Positions 8,216-17,207 of a stretch of DNA of 64,000 bases are shown in pieces. Where the stretch lies: the NCBI GenBank assembly GCA_030445865.1, contig JASUSV010000006.1, positions 1-64,000 of the forward strand. The letters run 5' to 3'. The notes below the pieces were generated by a model. That model did not search any database. It had not been told where the DNA came from and worked only from the letters and a program-made list of their open reading frames with translations. Within the stretch, counting starts at the first letter, position 1. Each line of letters opens with the position of its first letter. Both the position numbers and the translations under genes were made by a program. The DNA is from Clostridia bacterium. GTDB taxonomy: Bacteria > Bacillota > DSM-521 > Neomoorellales > Neomoorellaceae.

Positions 8216-9655
8216 CTAGATCTCCTCTTTTATTCCAGCCAAATTTTTGGCTAGCCTTTTCTTGTATTCAAGGTTTCCCTGTCTCAAAATCATAATTCTC
8301 TGCGCCTGAGGGGAGCCAGCTCCATGCATGCTTTCAACCAAAGAAGTGCCGCCTGTCAAATTTTCAATAAGCCTGGCTATTCTAAACCTATTCTCGGTAG
8401 GGACGCCTTTTATACCACAAAAATATTTATTAATATAAGGGCCGATCTCCGGATTAAAAAGATCATATTCAGAAGGTAGGGTAGCTATTAAACCACCAGC
8501 AATATCGTGACTTAAACGGCAAATTTCGTAAATAAATCTAGTTACATTCTGCTTGACCACATTCGCCAACAGAGGATTGACATAATAGGCGCCCGAAGGA
8601 GTGGGGTAGCCCTCGACAGAGCAAGCTATTGATCCGGAGTAAAGGGTTTCCGCTAAATGAATCATTTCTACTATTTTATCTCGAACATGAGAAGCCTTTG
8701 ATATCCCATTATAATCCGCTATAACGGCTGCAGCCCCTATAATAACATCGCTTACACCCACTTTGCATCCTCCATAATTCTGACGATGATAGGAGGCAAA
8801 GCGTTCAACAAGAGTACCTGCAAACTGCCATTCACCACACATAAATACTCTTTCCCATGGGACAAAAACATTTTCAAAAATAGTTAAAGCTTCCCCGCCA
8901 ACACTACCATAACGGGCGTTTCCCTGATCTATACACCCTTTTTTGCGCTCATCATTGGTTTGCCGGCCAAAAATATGAAACACACCGGGGGCATCAACAG
9001 GCAGTGCGCAAGCTACGGCATAAGCGGCATCTTCTGCCGATAAGGCGACCGTCGGCATAACAAGCAGTTCATGCGAATTAACAATTCCCGTTTGATGAGC
9101 CTTTGCCCCGCGAATTATAATACCTTTTTCGTTCTTATCAACTAGATGGACATAAAGGTCGGCATCGGCTTGTTGGCTAGGGCGCAGGCTTCTATCCCCC
9201 TTGGGGTCGGTCATGGAACCGGCAACCATTAGATCATTCTCTTGGATATAAGCTAAATAATTTTTAAATCTTTGGTGATAGTCGGTATTTTGGTCTTGAT
9301 CCATCTCATACGTCACTGAATACAGCGCATTCAAGGCATCGCAACCGACACAACGCTGGAAGCATGAACCTGTATGCTGGGCAATCATGCGCAACATTTT
9401 AACCTTCTTAATGAGATCTTCTGTACTATGATGGATATGAGTAAAACGATTAATTTCTTTGCCAGTCAAGTGAGATGCGACAACCATTAAATCCCGGGCC
9501 TTAGGATTAAATGCAAGTTCGTATGTCTCTGCAGCAGCGTTAATATGAGGTCTAAAAAGGGGATTATCTACTAGATTATCAATCAATTCACCAAACGCAT
9601 ATACTTTGGTTTTTAAAAGACGCAAACTTTCTATGTAATCCTGTCCATTTTTCAT
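8216..9655 (-). CDS. abfD: 4-hydroxybutyryl-CoA dehydratase/vinylacetyl-CoA isomerase
   Basis: 479 residues, matching the 4-hydroxyphenylacetate 3-hydroxylase/4-hydroxybutyryl-CoA dehydratase family. This FAD and [4Fe-4S] enzyme dehydrates 4-hydroxybutyryl-CoA to crotonyl-CoA by a ketyl radical. The cluster ligands of the Clostridium aminobutyricum enzyme are Cys99, Cys103, His292 and Cys299; here Cys98, Cys102, His290 and Cys297 match with the same spacing (CFQRC and HRQNYGGC). That separates it from flavin monooxygenases of the same fold, which lack the cluster. The crotonyl-CoA product fits the crotonase, dehydrogenase and thiolase genes on both sides. The ATG at 9655 has GGGGAAG upstream. 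Substrate specificity for other 4-hydroxyacyl-CoA esters cannot be excluded. Confidence 0.92.
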   Translation of the reverse strand: MKNGQDYIESLRLLKTKVYAFGELIDNLVDNPLFRPHINAAAETYELAFNPKARDLMVVASHLTGKEINRFTHIHHSTEDLIKKVKMLRMIAQHTGSCFQRCVGCDALNALYSVTYEMDQDQNTDYHQRFKNYLAYIQENDLMVAGSMTDPKGDRSLRPSQQADADLYVHLVDKNEKGIIIRGAKAHQTGIVNSHELLVMPTVALSAEDAAYAVACALPVDAPGVFHIFGRQTNDERKKGCIDQGNARYGSVGGEALTIFENVFVPWERVFMCGEWQFAGTLVERFASYHRQNYGGCKVGVSDVIIGAAAVIADYNGISKASHVRDKIVEMIHLAETLYSGSIACSVEGYPTPSGAYYVNPLLANVVKQNVTRFIYEICRLSHDIAGGLIATLPSEYDLFNPEIGPYINKYFCGIKGVPTENRFRIARLIENLTGGTSLVESMHGAGSPQAQRIMILRQGNLEYKKRLAKNLAGIKEEI

Positions 9656-9682
9656 TTAATAATGTTCTTCCCCTTTCTTTAT

Positions 9683-10765
9683 TTATTGAAGATAATGCCC
9701 GTAATTTTCCATAAGTAATTCATAAACTTCCTTAAGCAAAACATGGATTCTTTCGGCAATTTGTTCAGATAAAGTGGTTGTTCCACAGGAGGGAGTAATA
9801 AAACTCCTCCTAAATAAAAGTACCTCATCAATTCCTTTATTCGAAAGAAGCTTTATACCTTCTATTAATTTATTTACAAGACTGCGCGCATTTTCGGATT
9901 CAACTGCCTCAGTTGATGTAGGTACTATACCCCAGGCCAACATTCCTCCTCGGTTTAAAAAATTTTTGATATCTTGGCTGTATAAAGCTATCTTTTCGGT
10001 ATAGTTATAAGCATCGAAACTTAGTACGTCAATTTGAGTATTTAACAACATACCCCAATCCGTATTCCCGCAGCAATGAATTCCTGACAAACCTTTTACA
10101 GAATCTAAACATTCATTCAAGATATTGATTATATCAGCTTTATCCAGGTTGTAATAGGCAGAACCAATTACCTCTAAAAAAGGATCGGCAAAAAGAATTA
10201 AAGTGGAAACATTTCTAGGGCCAATTACCTTTTTTAGCTGGGTTTCAAGCCAACGTGCTTTCATACCCAAAAGCTTAACCGCGGCATCCCTAAAATGTGG
10301 ATTATAATAAATCGGTTCGCCCTTTTCGTCTTTTAAACGAAAACAAAAACTAACCGGGCTGGCTATATTTCCTTTTAAAAGGATTGTATTGTCAGGAAAC
10401 TTTTTTCTTAAAATATCAAGCATAACATGGTAACCAATATGAAATTCCGTACTTGTTGCAAAATATTCAATATCCTCTTCAAGGTAATGCTGGTAGAAAA
10501 CCTCCAACTCTGCAAAAAACTTTTCAGAATCTAGGTAGAGTCTTTTATTTAAATCGTCAATAACTCTGCCGGGAAGCCCTTCAGAACTATAAAACATGCT
10601 TCTTTGTTTATAAGATATATTGGAACAGTTGGGCAGAGTTACCGCCCTAGGAGTATACTGCAAAATAACTTCGCATGCCTTTGCTGGATCCAAATGGGGC
10701 ATGCCTCCAATACCCATTCCAGCGCATAAAGGCTCGAAATCCATTTTTAAACATTCAGACATCAT
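9683..10765 (-). CDS. UroD/MetE-like barrel protein, putative methyltransferase, function unknown
   Basis: 360 residues from the ATG at 10765, chosen because AGGAGG lies six bases upstream; the frame is open further but without a ribosome site. The fold signals are those of the uroporphyrinogen decarboxylase/cobalamin-independent methionine synthase superfamily: GIHCCGNTDWG (about residue 240) with an HxC zinc-type pair, then LSFDAY, and a late SCGTTTL cysteine. In MetE and corrinoid methyltransferases, His, Cys and a distant Cys hold zinc that activates a thiol. Substrate is unknown. It sits immediately before abfD in the same direction, so a role in maintaining or feeding that pathway is possible. 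Confidence 0.6.
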   Translation of the reverse strand: MMSECLKMDFEPLCAGMGIGGMPHLDPAKACEVILQYTPRAVTLPNCSNISYKQRSMFYSSEGLPGRVIDDLNKRLYLDSEKFFAELEVFYQHYLEEDIEYFATSTEFHIGYHVMLDILRKKFPDNTILLKGNIASPVSFCFRLKDEKGEPIYYNPHFRDAAVKLLGMKARWLETQLKKVIGPRNVSTLILFADPFLEVIGSAYYNLDKADIINILNECLDSVKGLSGIHCCGNTDWGMLLNTQIDVLSFDAYNYTEKIALYSQDIKNFLNRGGMLAWGIVPTSTEAVESENARSLVNKLIEGIKLLSNKGIDEVLLFRRSFITPSCGTTTLSEQIAERIHVLLKEVYELLMENYGHYLQ

Positions 10766-10836
10766 TAGCATCCTCCTACTAGTTAAGCCAGAACTTTCAT
10801 GAAAAGTGCAGCCATTTCCAAGTTCTTCAGCCGAGA

Positions 10837-11025
10837 TCAACTATCAGACCATTTCGGTTCTCTTTTCTCCAAAAAGGCTTTGATGCCTTCCTGGGCATCT
10901 TTGAAACCTAGTTTTTTGTTACTTTGCCAGGCCTGGCAAAAGGGATCATTTCCAACTCCGTGGTGTTTCATTGTTAAAATGATATCCATGACCTCATAGC
11001 AAGTTTCTCTGCCAGGCCTGGCCAT
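10837..11025 (-). pseudogene. C-terminal remnant of a crotonase-family gene
   Basis: A 62-codon open frame ends with GFKDAQEGIKAFLEKREPKWSDS, the standard C-terminal helix and tail of enoyl-CoA hydratase family proteins. The N-terminal three quarters, including the CoA pocket, oxyanion hole and active-site residues, are absent. It starts four bases after the thiolase stop codon, which suggests that a deletion joined the thiolase gene to the tail of a former crotonase gene. It cannot be an active enzyme as it stands. Confidence 0.75.
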
Positions 11026-11028
11026 TAC

Positions 11029-12210
11029 CTATACCAGGTTTTCAAAAATCATGGCTACACCTTGGCCACCACCACAGCACATGGTGACCAAGCCGTACCT
11101 CGCACCCCGGTATTTCATTTCATACATGAGCTTGACAACTAATATACAACCTGTAGCACCCACCGGGTGCCCAAGGGCTATAGCTCCACCGTTTACATTA
11201 ACTATCTCTTCGTTGAATCCGAGTTCTTTCTGAACATAAAGCGCCTGGGCAGCAAAAGCCTCATTGGACTCAATTAAATCTATATCCTCGAGTTTCATAC
11301 CCGCTTTGGCCAATGCCTTTTTTACAGCCGGAACCGGCCCCGTACCCATAATCTCAGGGGGTACACCCGCTGCCGCTGCGGCTACAATTCTTAATTGGGG
11401 CTTTAATTTCAATTCGTTGGCCTTACTTTCAGACATGACTACTACTGCTGCTGCCCCGTCGTTAATTCCCGAAGCATTGCCAGCGGTAACCGTACCGTCT
11501 TTTTTGAAAACGGGCTTTAATTTCGCCAGGCTTTCAATGGTGGTATCAGGACGTACGTGTTCATCGGTGTCAACAATTTTTGGTTCTCCTTTACGCTGGG
11601 GAATTTCTATCGGAATTATCTGCTCTTTAAATTTTCCTTCTGCTATAGCTCTAGCAGCCTTTTTGTGGCTCTGTAAGGCAAATTGATCCTGTTCCTCCCG
11701 GGTAATATGAAACCTTTCGGCAATATTTTCCGCTGTAACTCCCATATGGTAATTATAAAAAGGATCGTTTAACATGGTGATTAAACCATCTTCAAATACA
11801 CCGTGACCCATACGGTAACCCCAGCGGGCACTGCGCACTAAATAAGGTACCCGGCTCATACTCTCCGTACCACCGGCAACAATTATTTGCGCATCACCGG
11901 CTTTTATCGCCAGAGAAGCACTTGCAATTGCCTGAAGGCCAGAGCCGCAAAGACGGTTTATGGTAACGGCAGGAACGTCTACCGGCAAACCAGCCTTTAC
12001 TGCGCATACCCTGGCAATATAAGCATCCTCGCCAATCTGGCCCACGCAACCAAAAATAACGTCATCGATATCTTTTTTATCTATCCCGGCGCGTTCAATG
12101 GCAGCCTTGATAACCGTAGCTCCCAACTCGCTTGCCGGTACATCTTTCAAAGACCCCCCATACGTACCGATGGCCGTACGCACCCCGCTGACTATAACCA
12201 CTGATTCCAA
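11029..12210 (-). CDS. thlA: acetyl-CoA acetyltransferase (thiolase), copy 1
   Basis: 393 residues, standard for biosynthetic/degradative thiolases. The nucleophile Cys88 lies in NRLCGSG, the catalytic His in ALGHPVGATG (about 348) and the second Cys in CCGGGQG (about 378). It cleaves acetoacetyl-CoA with CoA to two acetyl-CoA, or the reverse, in the cytoplasm. It is flanked by crotonase remnants on both sides and is followed upstream by 3-hydroxybutyryl-CoA dehydrogenase, so an original thl-crt-hbd group has partly decayed. A second thiolase of identical length lies at 17976-19157. Confidence 0.95.
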   Translation of the reverse strand: MESVVIVSGVRTAIGTYGGSLKDVPASELGATVIKAAIERAGIDKKDIDDVIFGCVGQIGEDAYIARVCAVKAGLPVDVPAVTINRLCGSGLQAIASASLAIKAGDAQIIVAGGTESMSRVPYLVRSARWGYRMGHGVFEDGLITMLNDPFYNYHMGVTAENIAERFHITREEQDQFALQSHKKAARAIAEGKFKEQIIPIEIPQRKGEPKIVDTDEHVRPDTTIESLAKLKPVFKKDGTVTAGNASGINDGAAAVVVMSESKANELKLKPQLRIVAAAAAGVPPEIMGTGPVPAVKKALAKAGMKLEDIDLIESNEAFAAQALYVQKELGFNEEIVNVNGGAIALGHPVGATGCILVVKLMYEMKYRGARYGLVTMCCGGGQGVAMIFENLV

Positions 12211-12266
12211 ACCAAATCTCTCCTCTCATTCTAAACCCTTTTTAAATCCAAAAATAACGTCCCTTT

Positions 12267-12610
12267 TTAATGACCCTTAAAAACCGGCTTTCTTTTTTCT
12301 AGAAATGCCTTCATACCCTCTTTTTGATCTAATGTTGAAAACGTCAGGCTAAAATAGGTGCTCTCAATATGATTGGCAGTAACGAGATCACGATCTTGAC
12401 CGTCATTAATAGCCCATTTTAGCCAACCGCAATGCTATAGGCCCTTTTGAGGCTATCTTCCGGGCCTATTCTTCGGCGACCGCCAAAGCCTGGCCTTGAG
12501 GGGCAATAAACAGGTTTATAGTTTTGGGCTATCACAAAGGGGTTATTAACGTATTCAGCCGGCCTAAGTTGGCCTCGTACTCTACCGACCACATGTAGCG
12601 TTAGCCTCCA
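12267..12610 (-). pseudogene. decayed enoyl-CoA hydratase (crotonase) gene
   Basis: The 420-base gap between thiolase and hbd is not empty. Read from about 12610 down to the stop at 12267, it encodes fragments of a crotonase C-terminal half: AVAEE, an in-frame TAG, ARKIASKGPIALRLAK, a frameshift, AINDGQDRDLVTANHIEST, then LDQKEGMKAFLEKRKPVFKGH and stop. Further upstream the similarity fades into unrelated frames with more stops. The N-terminal half is gone. This is a clear pseudogene, and with 10837-11025 it is the second crotonase relic around thiolase 1. Confidence 0.85.
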
Positions 12611-12627
12611 AAAATCCTTTAATAAGC

Positions 12628-13479
12628 CTAGTATTCATAAAACCCCTTTTTATTTTTGCGGCCGTATCTACCGGCAGCCACCAAACGCTTAAGGCTTAAA
12701 GGTGGAGCGTATTTCGATTTTCCAAACTCTCCATAAAAATATTCCATTACCGAAAGGACGACGTCTAACCCACTAAAGTCCGCCAATTCAAAGGGGCCCA
12801 TGGGATGGTTTAGCCCAAGCTTAATGGCCTTATCAATATCTTCTATGGAAGCCACTCCTTCTTCAGCCAGCTGCATTGCTTCGCTAAGAAAAGGAATGAG
12901 CAAGCGGTTTACCACAAACCCTGGCGTATCTCTTTTAACCTCAATAGGTTCTTTTCCCATCTTTTTGGCGACTTCAAAAACTGTTTTGACAGTCTGATCT
13001 TCGGTATAATAACCGCGGATAACCTCCACAAGCTTCATAACCTCAGCCGGGTTAAAAAAGTGCATGCCTGCTACTTTTTCCGGCTTTGTGCTTGCTTTCG
13101 CAATTTCTGTAATAGAAATGGAAGAGGTATTAGTGACCAATACCGTTTCCGCCTTAACCATTTTGCTTAGCCTGTCGAAGATATCCTTTTTAACGTCGAT
13201 ATTCTCTACGGCAGCTTCAATAACAAAGTCGGATTCGCTTAAAGTATTAAAATCAGATGAAGGCTCAATACGTTCGAGTATATCATCGGCGGCTTCCTTC
13301 GTAAGCCTCCCTTTACTTATGCTTTTTTCTAAAAGGGCTTTTAAATTTGCCATCGAGTTGTTGAGTATCTCTGGAGTCAGATCGTAAAGCCTGACCTTAA
13401 AACCACTCCTGGCCGCCACATGAGCGATCCCCCTTCCCATCGTTCCGGCACCAACGACGCCAACTGTTCTAATTTCCAC
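12628..13479 (-). CDS. hbd: 3-hydroxybutyryl-CoA dehydrogenase, copy 1
   Basis: 283 residues from the GTG at 13479, selected because AAGGAGG lies eight bases upstream and the length then matches the family; an in-frame ATG 45 bases earlier lacks a ribosome site. The N-terminal NAD loop is VGVVGAGTMGRGIA; the active region MHFFNPAEVMKLVEV follows, then PGFVVNRLLIPFLSEA and LGLNHPMGPFELADFSGLD. It oxidises 3-hydroxybutyryl-CoA to acetoacetyl-CoA, or the reverse. It pairs with thiolase 1. A second copy is at 20010-20858. Confidence 0.94.
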   Translation of the reverse strand: MEIRTVGVVGAGTMGRGIAHVAARSGFKVRLYDLTPEILNNSMANLKALLEKSISKGRLTKEAADDILERIEPSSDFNTLSESDFVIEAAVENIDVKKDIFDRLSKMVKAETVLVTNTSSISITEIAKASTKPEKVAGMHFFNPAEVMKLVEVIRGYYTEDQTVKTVFEVAKKMGKEPIEVKRDTPGFVVNRLLIPFLSEAMQLAEEGVASIEDIDKAIKLGLNHPMGPFELADFSGLDVVLSVMEYFYGEFGKSKYAPPLSLKRLVAAGRYGRKNKKGFYEY

Positions 13480-13555
13480 AACTGGAACCTCCTTAGATAG
13501 TATGATGCTTCCGAAACCATTCACTAAAACCCTGAGCTACAATATTCTTAGGTTT

Positions 13556-13626
13556 ACGAAGGTTACCCCCTCCCTGTGGAGAATCTTTATTGTAATACCA
13601 TCAATTCCCAGTAAAGGAGGGTAACC
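13556..13626. repeat. inverted repeat GGTTACCC...GGGTAACC, possible IS end
   Basis: GGTTACCCCCTCC near 13562 is mirrored by GGAGGGTAACC at 13616-13626, just before the transposase-like fragment. A related sequence (GAAGTTAACC...CCCTG..GAGAATCT..ATTGGTAA) occurs near 31148-31190 without any gene. The shared block CCCTGygGAGAATCT suggests ends of one mobile element family. The alignment is by eye only. Confidence 0.4.
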
Positions 13627-13630
13627 AAAT

Positions 13631-13887
13631 TTGAGCCGAAAAGCTGATGTCAACAATCCTGTTTGTCCGAAGTGCGGGCATCGTACTCGCAAGAACGGGC
13701 ATCAAGTCGGTCCTAACGGGAAGCCGTATCAAAATTACCAGTGCACTAATGTTGACTGCCGTCACCAGTTTAGACCTGACATGCCGCAGGTCAGGAAGAA
13801 GGGGCCTACTGTTCGTTGCCCTCTTTAAAGGCCGGGCTATGGAGGTGTATAAGGTCAGGGCCTCTTATACCCACTACCGCTGCTTAA
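13631..13887 (+). pseudogene. zinc-ribbon transposase-like fragment
   Basis: Starts with TTG behind a good GGAGGG ribosome site. The 65 codons give CPKCGHRTRKNGHQ, then YQCTNVDCRHQF, a zinc ribbon like the N-terminal DNA-binding domain of IS1-type transposases, and end early. A second ribbon-like piece (GRAMEVYKVRASYTHYRC) continues in another frame, showing a frameshift. No catalytic domain follows before 14008. Best read as a mobile element relic in a region where several host genes are also broken. Confidence 0.55.
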
Positions 13888-14007
13888 GACAGGCATGATA
13901 AATCTTCGCCTTGCCACCATAAGCTCAATTTACCTAGCTCTTAATCAAAGTAAAAGCAAAAAGTTACTGATATTAGCAACTTCCTTTCTAAATTTCTAAG
14001 CATTTCC

Positions 14008-15929
14008 TTAAATAAGCCTTCCAATTTCAGCACCCTGGTTAATGGCCTCCATGGCATCTCCAATTTCGGTGCAATCGCCAATAGCGTACGCCTCCGGTAC
14101 TAGGTTTTTAATCTCTTCTAGAAGGTGGTTCACTGGTCGGGTGCCAATAGCTAGTACTACAGTATCGGCTTTTAGGTGCAGTATAGCTCCGTTATTCGCC
14201 ACGTCTACACCGGTTTTAGTGATCCTCATAAGGGGGGAATGAGGATAGATATAAACCCCTTTTTCCACCAGCCGGTTGCGCAGTACGGCTTTAAGGCCAA
14301 GGATTGTGCCCCACCCAAGTTCCACTGCTTCTATTAGGGAGACGTGCTTGCCTTCTTCTGCTAGAAGGTCGGCGACCTCCATACCCACATAGCGCCCGCC
14401 TACTACCACAACCCGCTGCCCCACAGCAACCCTTCCAGCGATGACATCGTTGGCCTGGACTACACTGGGCCCACCAACCGGAACGTGAATGTTCAGGTTA
14501 TTAGGAACTGCGCCGGTGGCCACCACCACAGCATCGGGCTTTTTTTGCTCTACTAAGGTAGGCGTAACTTCAGTGTTAAGATAGACTGTTACGCCCGCTT
14601 TCTCTAGACCCCGTGTAAGGTAAGGGATGAGGGTCTTGTAATCGGTTTTGTAGGGGGCCAGGCGGCGATAGCCCACTGGCCACCCAGGTAATCGTTTTTT
14701 TCGTAGAGTTCCACAATATGACCGCGCTCGGCAAGCACACGTGCTGCCTCCATGCCGGCCAATCCCCCACCCACAACCATGACTTTCTTGGGCTGCGGAG
14801 CTCTTTTAATGACGAATTCCCGCTCGCGAAGTACGGCAGGGTTAACGGTGCAAGAAAAACCGCGCTCAGCAAGTCTAGGACGCCGTTCCCAGGTAAGACA
14901 ATTGCAACAATAGATACAGCGCCGGATATCTTTAAAGCGACCCTCGCGGGCCTTATTAGCCCACTCAGGGTCAGCAACCTGGGCCCGCCCTATAGCCACA
15001 AAATCGGCCTTACCCTCGGCGAGAATCTGCTCAGCGAAAACGGGATCGTTAATTTTACCTCCCGTAATTACCGGGATGTTGACAGCCTTCTTGATGGGCA
15101 AGGCTAGATGTACACGATGGCCCTGTGGGAAAAAATAGCTGGGCATCACATACCAGGAAGTTTCATGGCAACCTCCAGAAACATCGAGAGCGTCAACCCC
15201 CGCAGCTTCAAAGAGTCTTGCCTGCTCGATGGCATCTTCAATAGTAATGCCACCCTCTATAAAGTCGTCGCCATTCATGCGTATTAAAATGGGAAAATCT
15301 GGTCCTACTTTGGCCCGTATGCGTTTTATAATCTCGCAGGCAAAACGTGTGCGATTGACAACGCTGCCCCCATATTCGTCAGTACGTCGGTTGGTATAAG
15401 GCGAGAGGAACTGGCTTATAAGGTGGCCATGGGCACCGTTTATCTCCACCGCATCAAAACCGGCTTCCCGAACGCGGCGCGCGGCTTCGGCAAAGGCTTC
15501 GATGTAGGAGGTAATCTCCTCCTGAGTCAGTTCCCTAGGTACGTCTTCTCTACATGAAGCGCGAACGGCCGAAGGAGCTACTTCTTCTACACCTTCATCT
15601 TGATTGGTACCACGGCTGCCTATCTGGATAGCAATGCGAGCACCATAGCATTGGACGGCTTGAGCGAGTTTCTTGAGACCAGGAATAAACTTATCGTCCC
15701 AAAGGCCAATACCACGCTTAAGCCTCGCCTCTGGCCATGCGAAAGACATTTGCACAATAATCAGGCCAGCTCCTCCTCTAGCTCTTTCCGCATAGTAATC
15801 AATAAGATTTTCAGTAATAAAACCTTCCGCATCTGCGCCCCTGGTCTGTATACCAGGCATAACGATGCGGTTACGGACTTTTATTCTACCGATGTAGCCT
15901 GGCTCAAACAATTTGACGAGTCCTATCAC
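14008..15929 (-). pseudogene. NADH:flavin oxidoreductase/2,4-dienoyl-CoA reductase-like, frameshifted
   Basis: Two overlapping frames make up one protein. Frame 1 (15929 to about 14660) encodes the FMN-binding old yellow enzyme barrel (FEPGYIGRIKVRNRIVMPG, INGAHGHLISQFLSPYTNRR), the [4Fe-4S] region (RCIYCCNC ... GFSCTVNP) and the first FAD motif (VVGGGLAGMEAARVLAERG) through YLGGQWAIAA. Frame 2 (to 14008) continues with PYKTDYKTLIPYL, the NAD motif VVVGGRYVGMEVADLLAEEG and the AYAIGDC tail. Joined, the protein would have about 640 residues, normal for 2,4-dienoyl-CoA and enoate reductases. The switch falls near a CCTGGCCCCC run at about 14660, consistent with loss of one base. It would reduce a C=C bond; here it is probably inactive, unless the frameshift is a sequencing error. 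Confidence 0.8.
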
Positions 15930-16057
15930 GAGAGATCTACTCCCCCATTTCTGAGTAGAGACGATAATTCCTTAACATTTATATTCCCTAATTTTATAAC
16001 TAGACTAACAATTTCTTGGACTTTGGTCAAGACCGATCCTGTCTGGAGCATCCCCAC

Positions 16058-16369
16058 CTATGTTGTAATGATAAAACCGCAACCCTGGCAAATTAATCTA
16101 TTAGGGTGGGATACAAGCAAAGGTTGGTGCAGGCAAGGGCGGCTGTCTATTGGCCTGAGAATAGAGAACCTGGCACTTATATACTCTACTATCATGGCCC
16201 CTACCAAGGCCTGCAATAACGGTTGTTTAGATAAAATACTGGAAAATGTATGACCGACTTGTTGTAACCATGCCAGAGGAGTAGGCACAGACACACGGGG
16301 TAATACAAAAGGTAAATGGGTTAAGAAAGGTATCCACAAAGTAACATAGATAAGTGATACCAGCCCCAT
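16058..16369 (-). CDS. possible small membrane protein, uncertain
   Basis: 103 codons from the ATG at 16369. The first half is hydrophobic (two candidate membrane segments, GLVSLIYVTLWIPFL and LLQALVGAMIVEYI); the tail carries a CQGC motif. The frame stays open upstream to just after the stop of the next gene and reads as further hydrophobic sequence (about 23 codons) but without a start codon. No family is recognised and no ribosome site is evident. It could be a decayed gene. The remaining stretch 15930-16057 shows nothing I can support. Confidence 0.3.
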   Translation of the reverse strand: MGLVSLIYVTLWIPFLTHLPFVLPRVSVPTPLAWLQQVGHTFSSILSKQPLLQALVGAMIVEYISARFSILRPIDSRPCLHQPLLVSHPNRLICQGCGFIITT

Positions 16370-16435
16370 TATTACATAAATGGTGAAGATTAATCCAAAT
16401 AATTTCCCCGCTTCTTGTGGTGAAATAAGACCAAT

Positions 16436-17101
16436 TTAGCCATAGCGGCAGATTATCTCATAAGCAGCCTGGACGAGTTTCAGGCAGCAATTAATACCCA
16501 ATACAAACAAGGCTGCAGTATCCAGGTAGGTGGGCGCGCTGGCATCAAATAAAACCGTAGCCTTAGCCGGAAATTCCTCATCGGCTCTCCATAGGACCAC
16601 CGCCAAAGGTATACGAGGTAGTGCCGGGATAACTACCGCCTTATCTCCCATAGTTATAGGATTGCCGCCTAACTGTTTACTGGCATGTATAAGAAGGTCA
16701 GGGTTATGGCCAAAGACCTGGGCAATGGGTTGGGCTGCTTCCTGCATAAAAGGCGCATGATGGTGTGGCCCACCTGGCAGTTCAATAAAAGCAAGCCACT
16801 GGCCCCGCAAAGGAAGACCGCTGGCCATAGTCAGGTAAAGAACCAGCAGGGTGCGATCGCTTATCGGCACCTGCTGGCGTCCGGGTAGCCAAACCTCGCC
16901 TCCAGGAAACGATACGTAATACTGCTGGCCACAGTACTTTAGGGAAAACCTTTTCTCTTCGGAATGGTACTGCGCCCCACTCCGCTCCGCCATCAAAATG
17001 GGGTCCTGAGCGGCCATTTTTCGAACCGCTTCACAATAAGCATGGTAATAATTGCCTTCATAGGCTCCGGCATAAGCTCGTTCACTAAGGGCCATAAACA
17101 T
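16436..17101 (-). CDS. DUF3786-family protein
   Basis: 221 residues, soluble. It resembles the DUF3786 family of anaerobic bacteria: SGAQYHSEEKRFSLKYCG, then YVSFPGGEVWLPG, and a C-terminal PRIPLAVVLWRADEEFPAKATVLFDASAP. Some members carry corrinoid or Fe-S neighbours, but no function is established. The ATG at 17101 has GGAG five bases upstream. It stands alone between the frameshifted flavin oxidoreductase and the broken sulfurtransferase, so its context does not help. Confidence 0.65.
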   Translation of the reverse strand: MFMALSERAYAGAYEGNYYHAYCEAVRKMAAQDPILMAERSGAQYHSEEKRFSLKYCGQQYYVSFPGGEVWLPGRQQVPISDRTLLVLYLTMASGLPLRGQWLAFIELPGGPHHHAPFMQEAAQPIAQVFGHNPDLLIHASKQLGGNPITMGDKAVVIPALPRIPLAVVLWRADEEFPAKATVLFDASAPTYLDTAALFVLGINCCLKLVQAAYEIICRYG

Positions 17102-17207
17102 CTATGCTCCTTGGTTTCTTTCAACTTTCATCTCCTCTGAGCTATTAACCCGTTGCGCAATCGGCAAGCTAAATCAGGCTACTACCCCTTCACCTTATTA
17201 ATCAACC

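Noticed and set aside
14600-14680. Programmed ribosomal frameshifting
   Set aside because: No classic slippery heptamer with a downstream pseudoknot was evident; simple loss of one base in a C run is more economical.
15600-16253. 217-codon plus-strand frame
   Set aside because: Its first half is antisense to the old yellow enzyme-type gene and the rest shows no family features or ribosome site.
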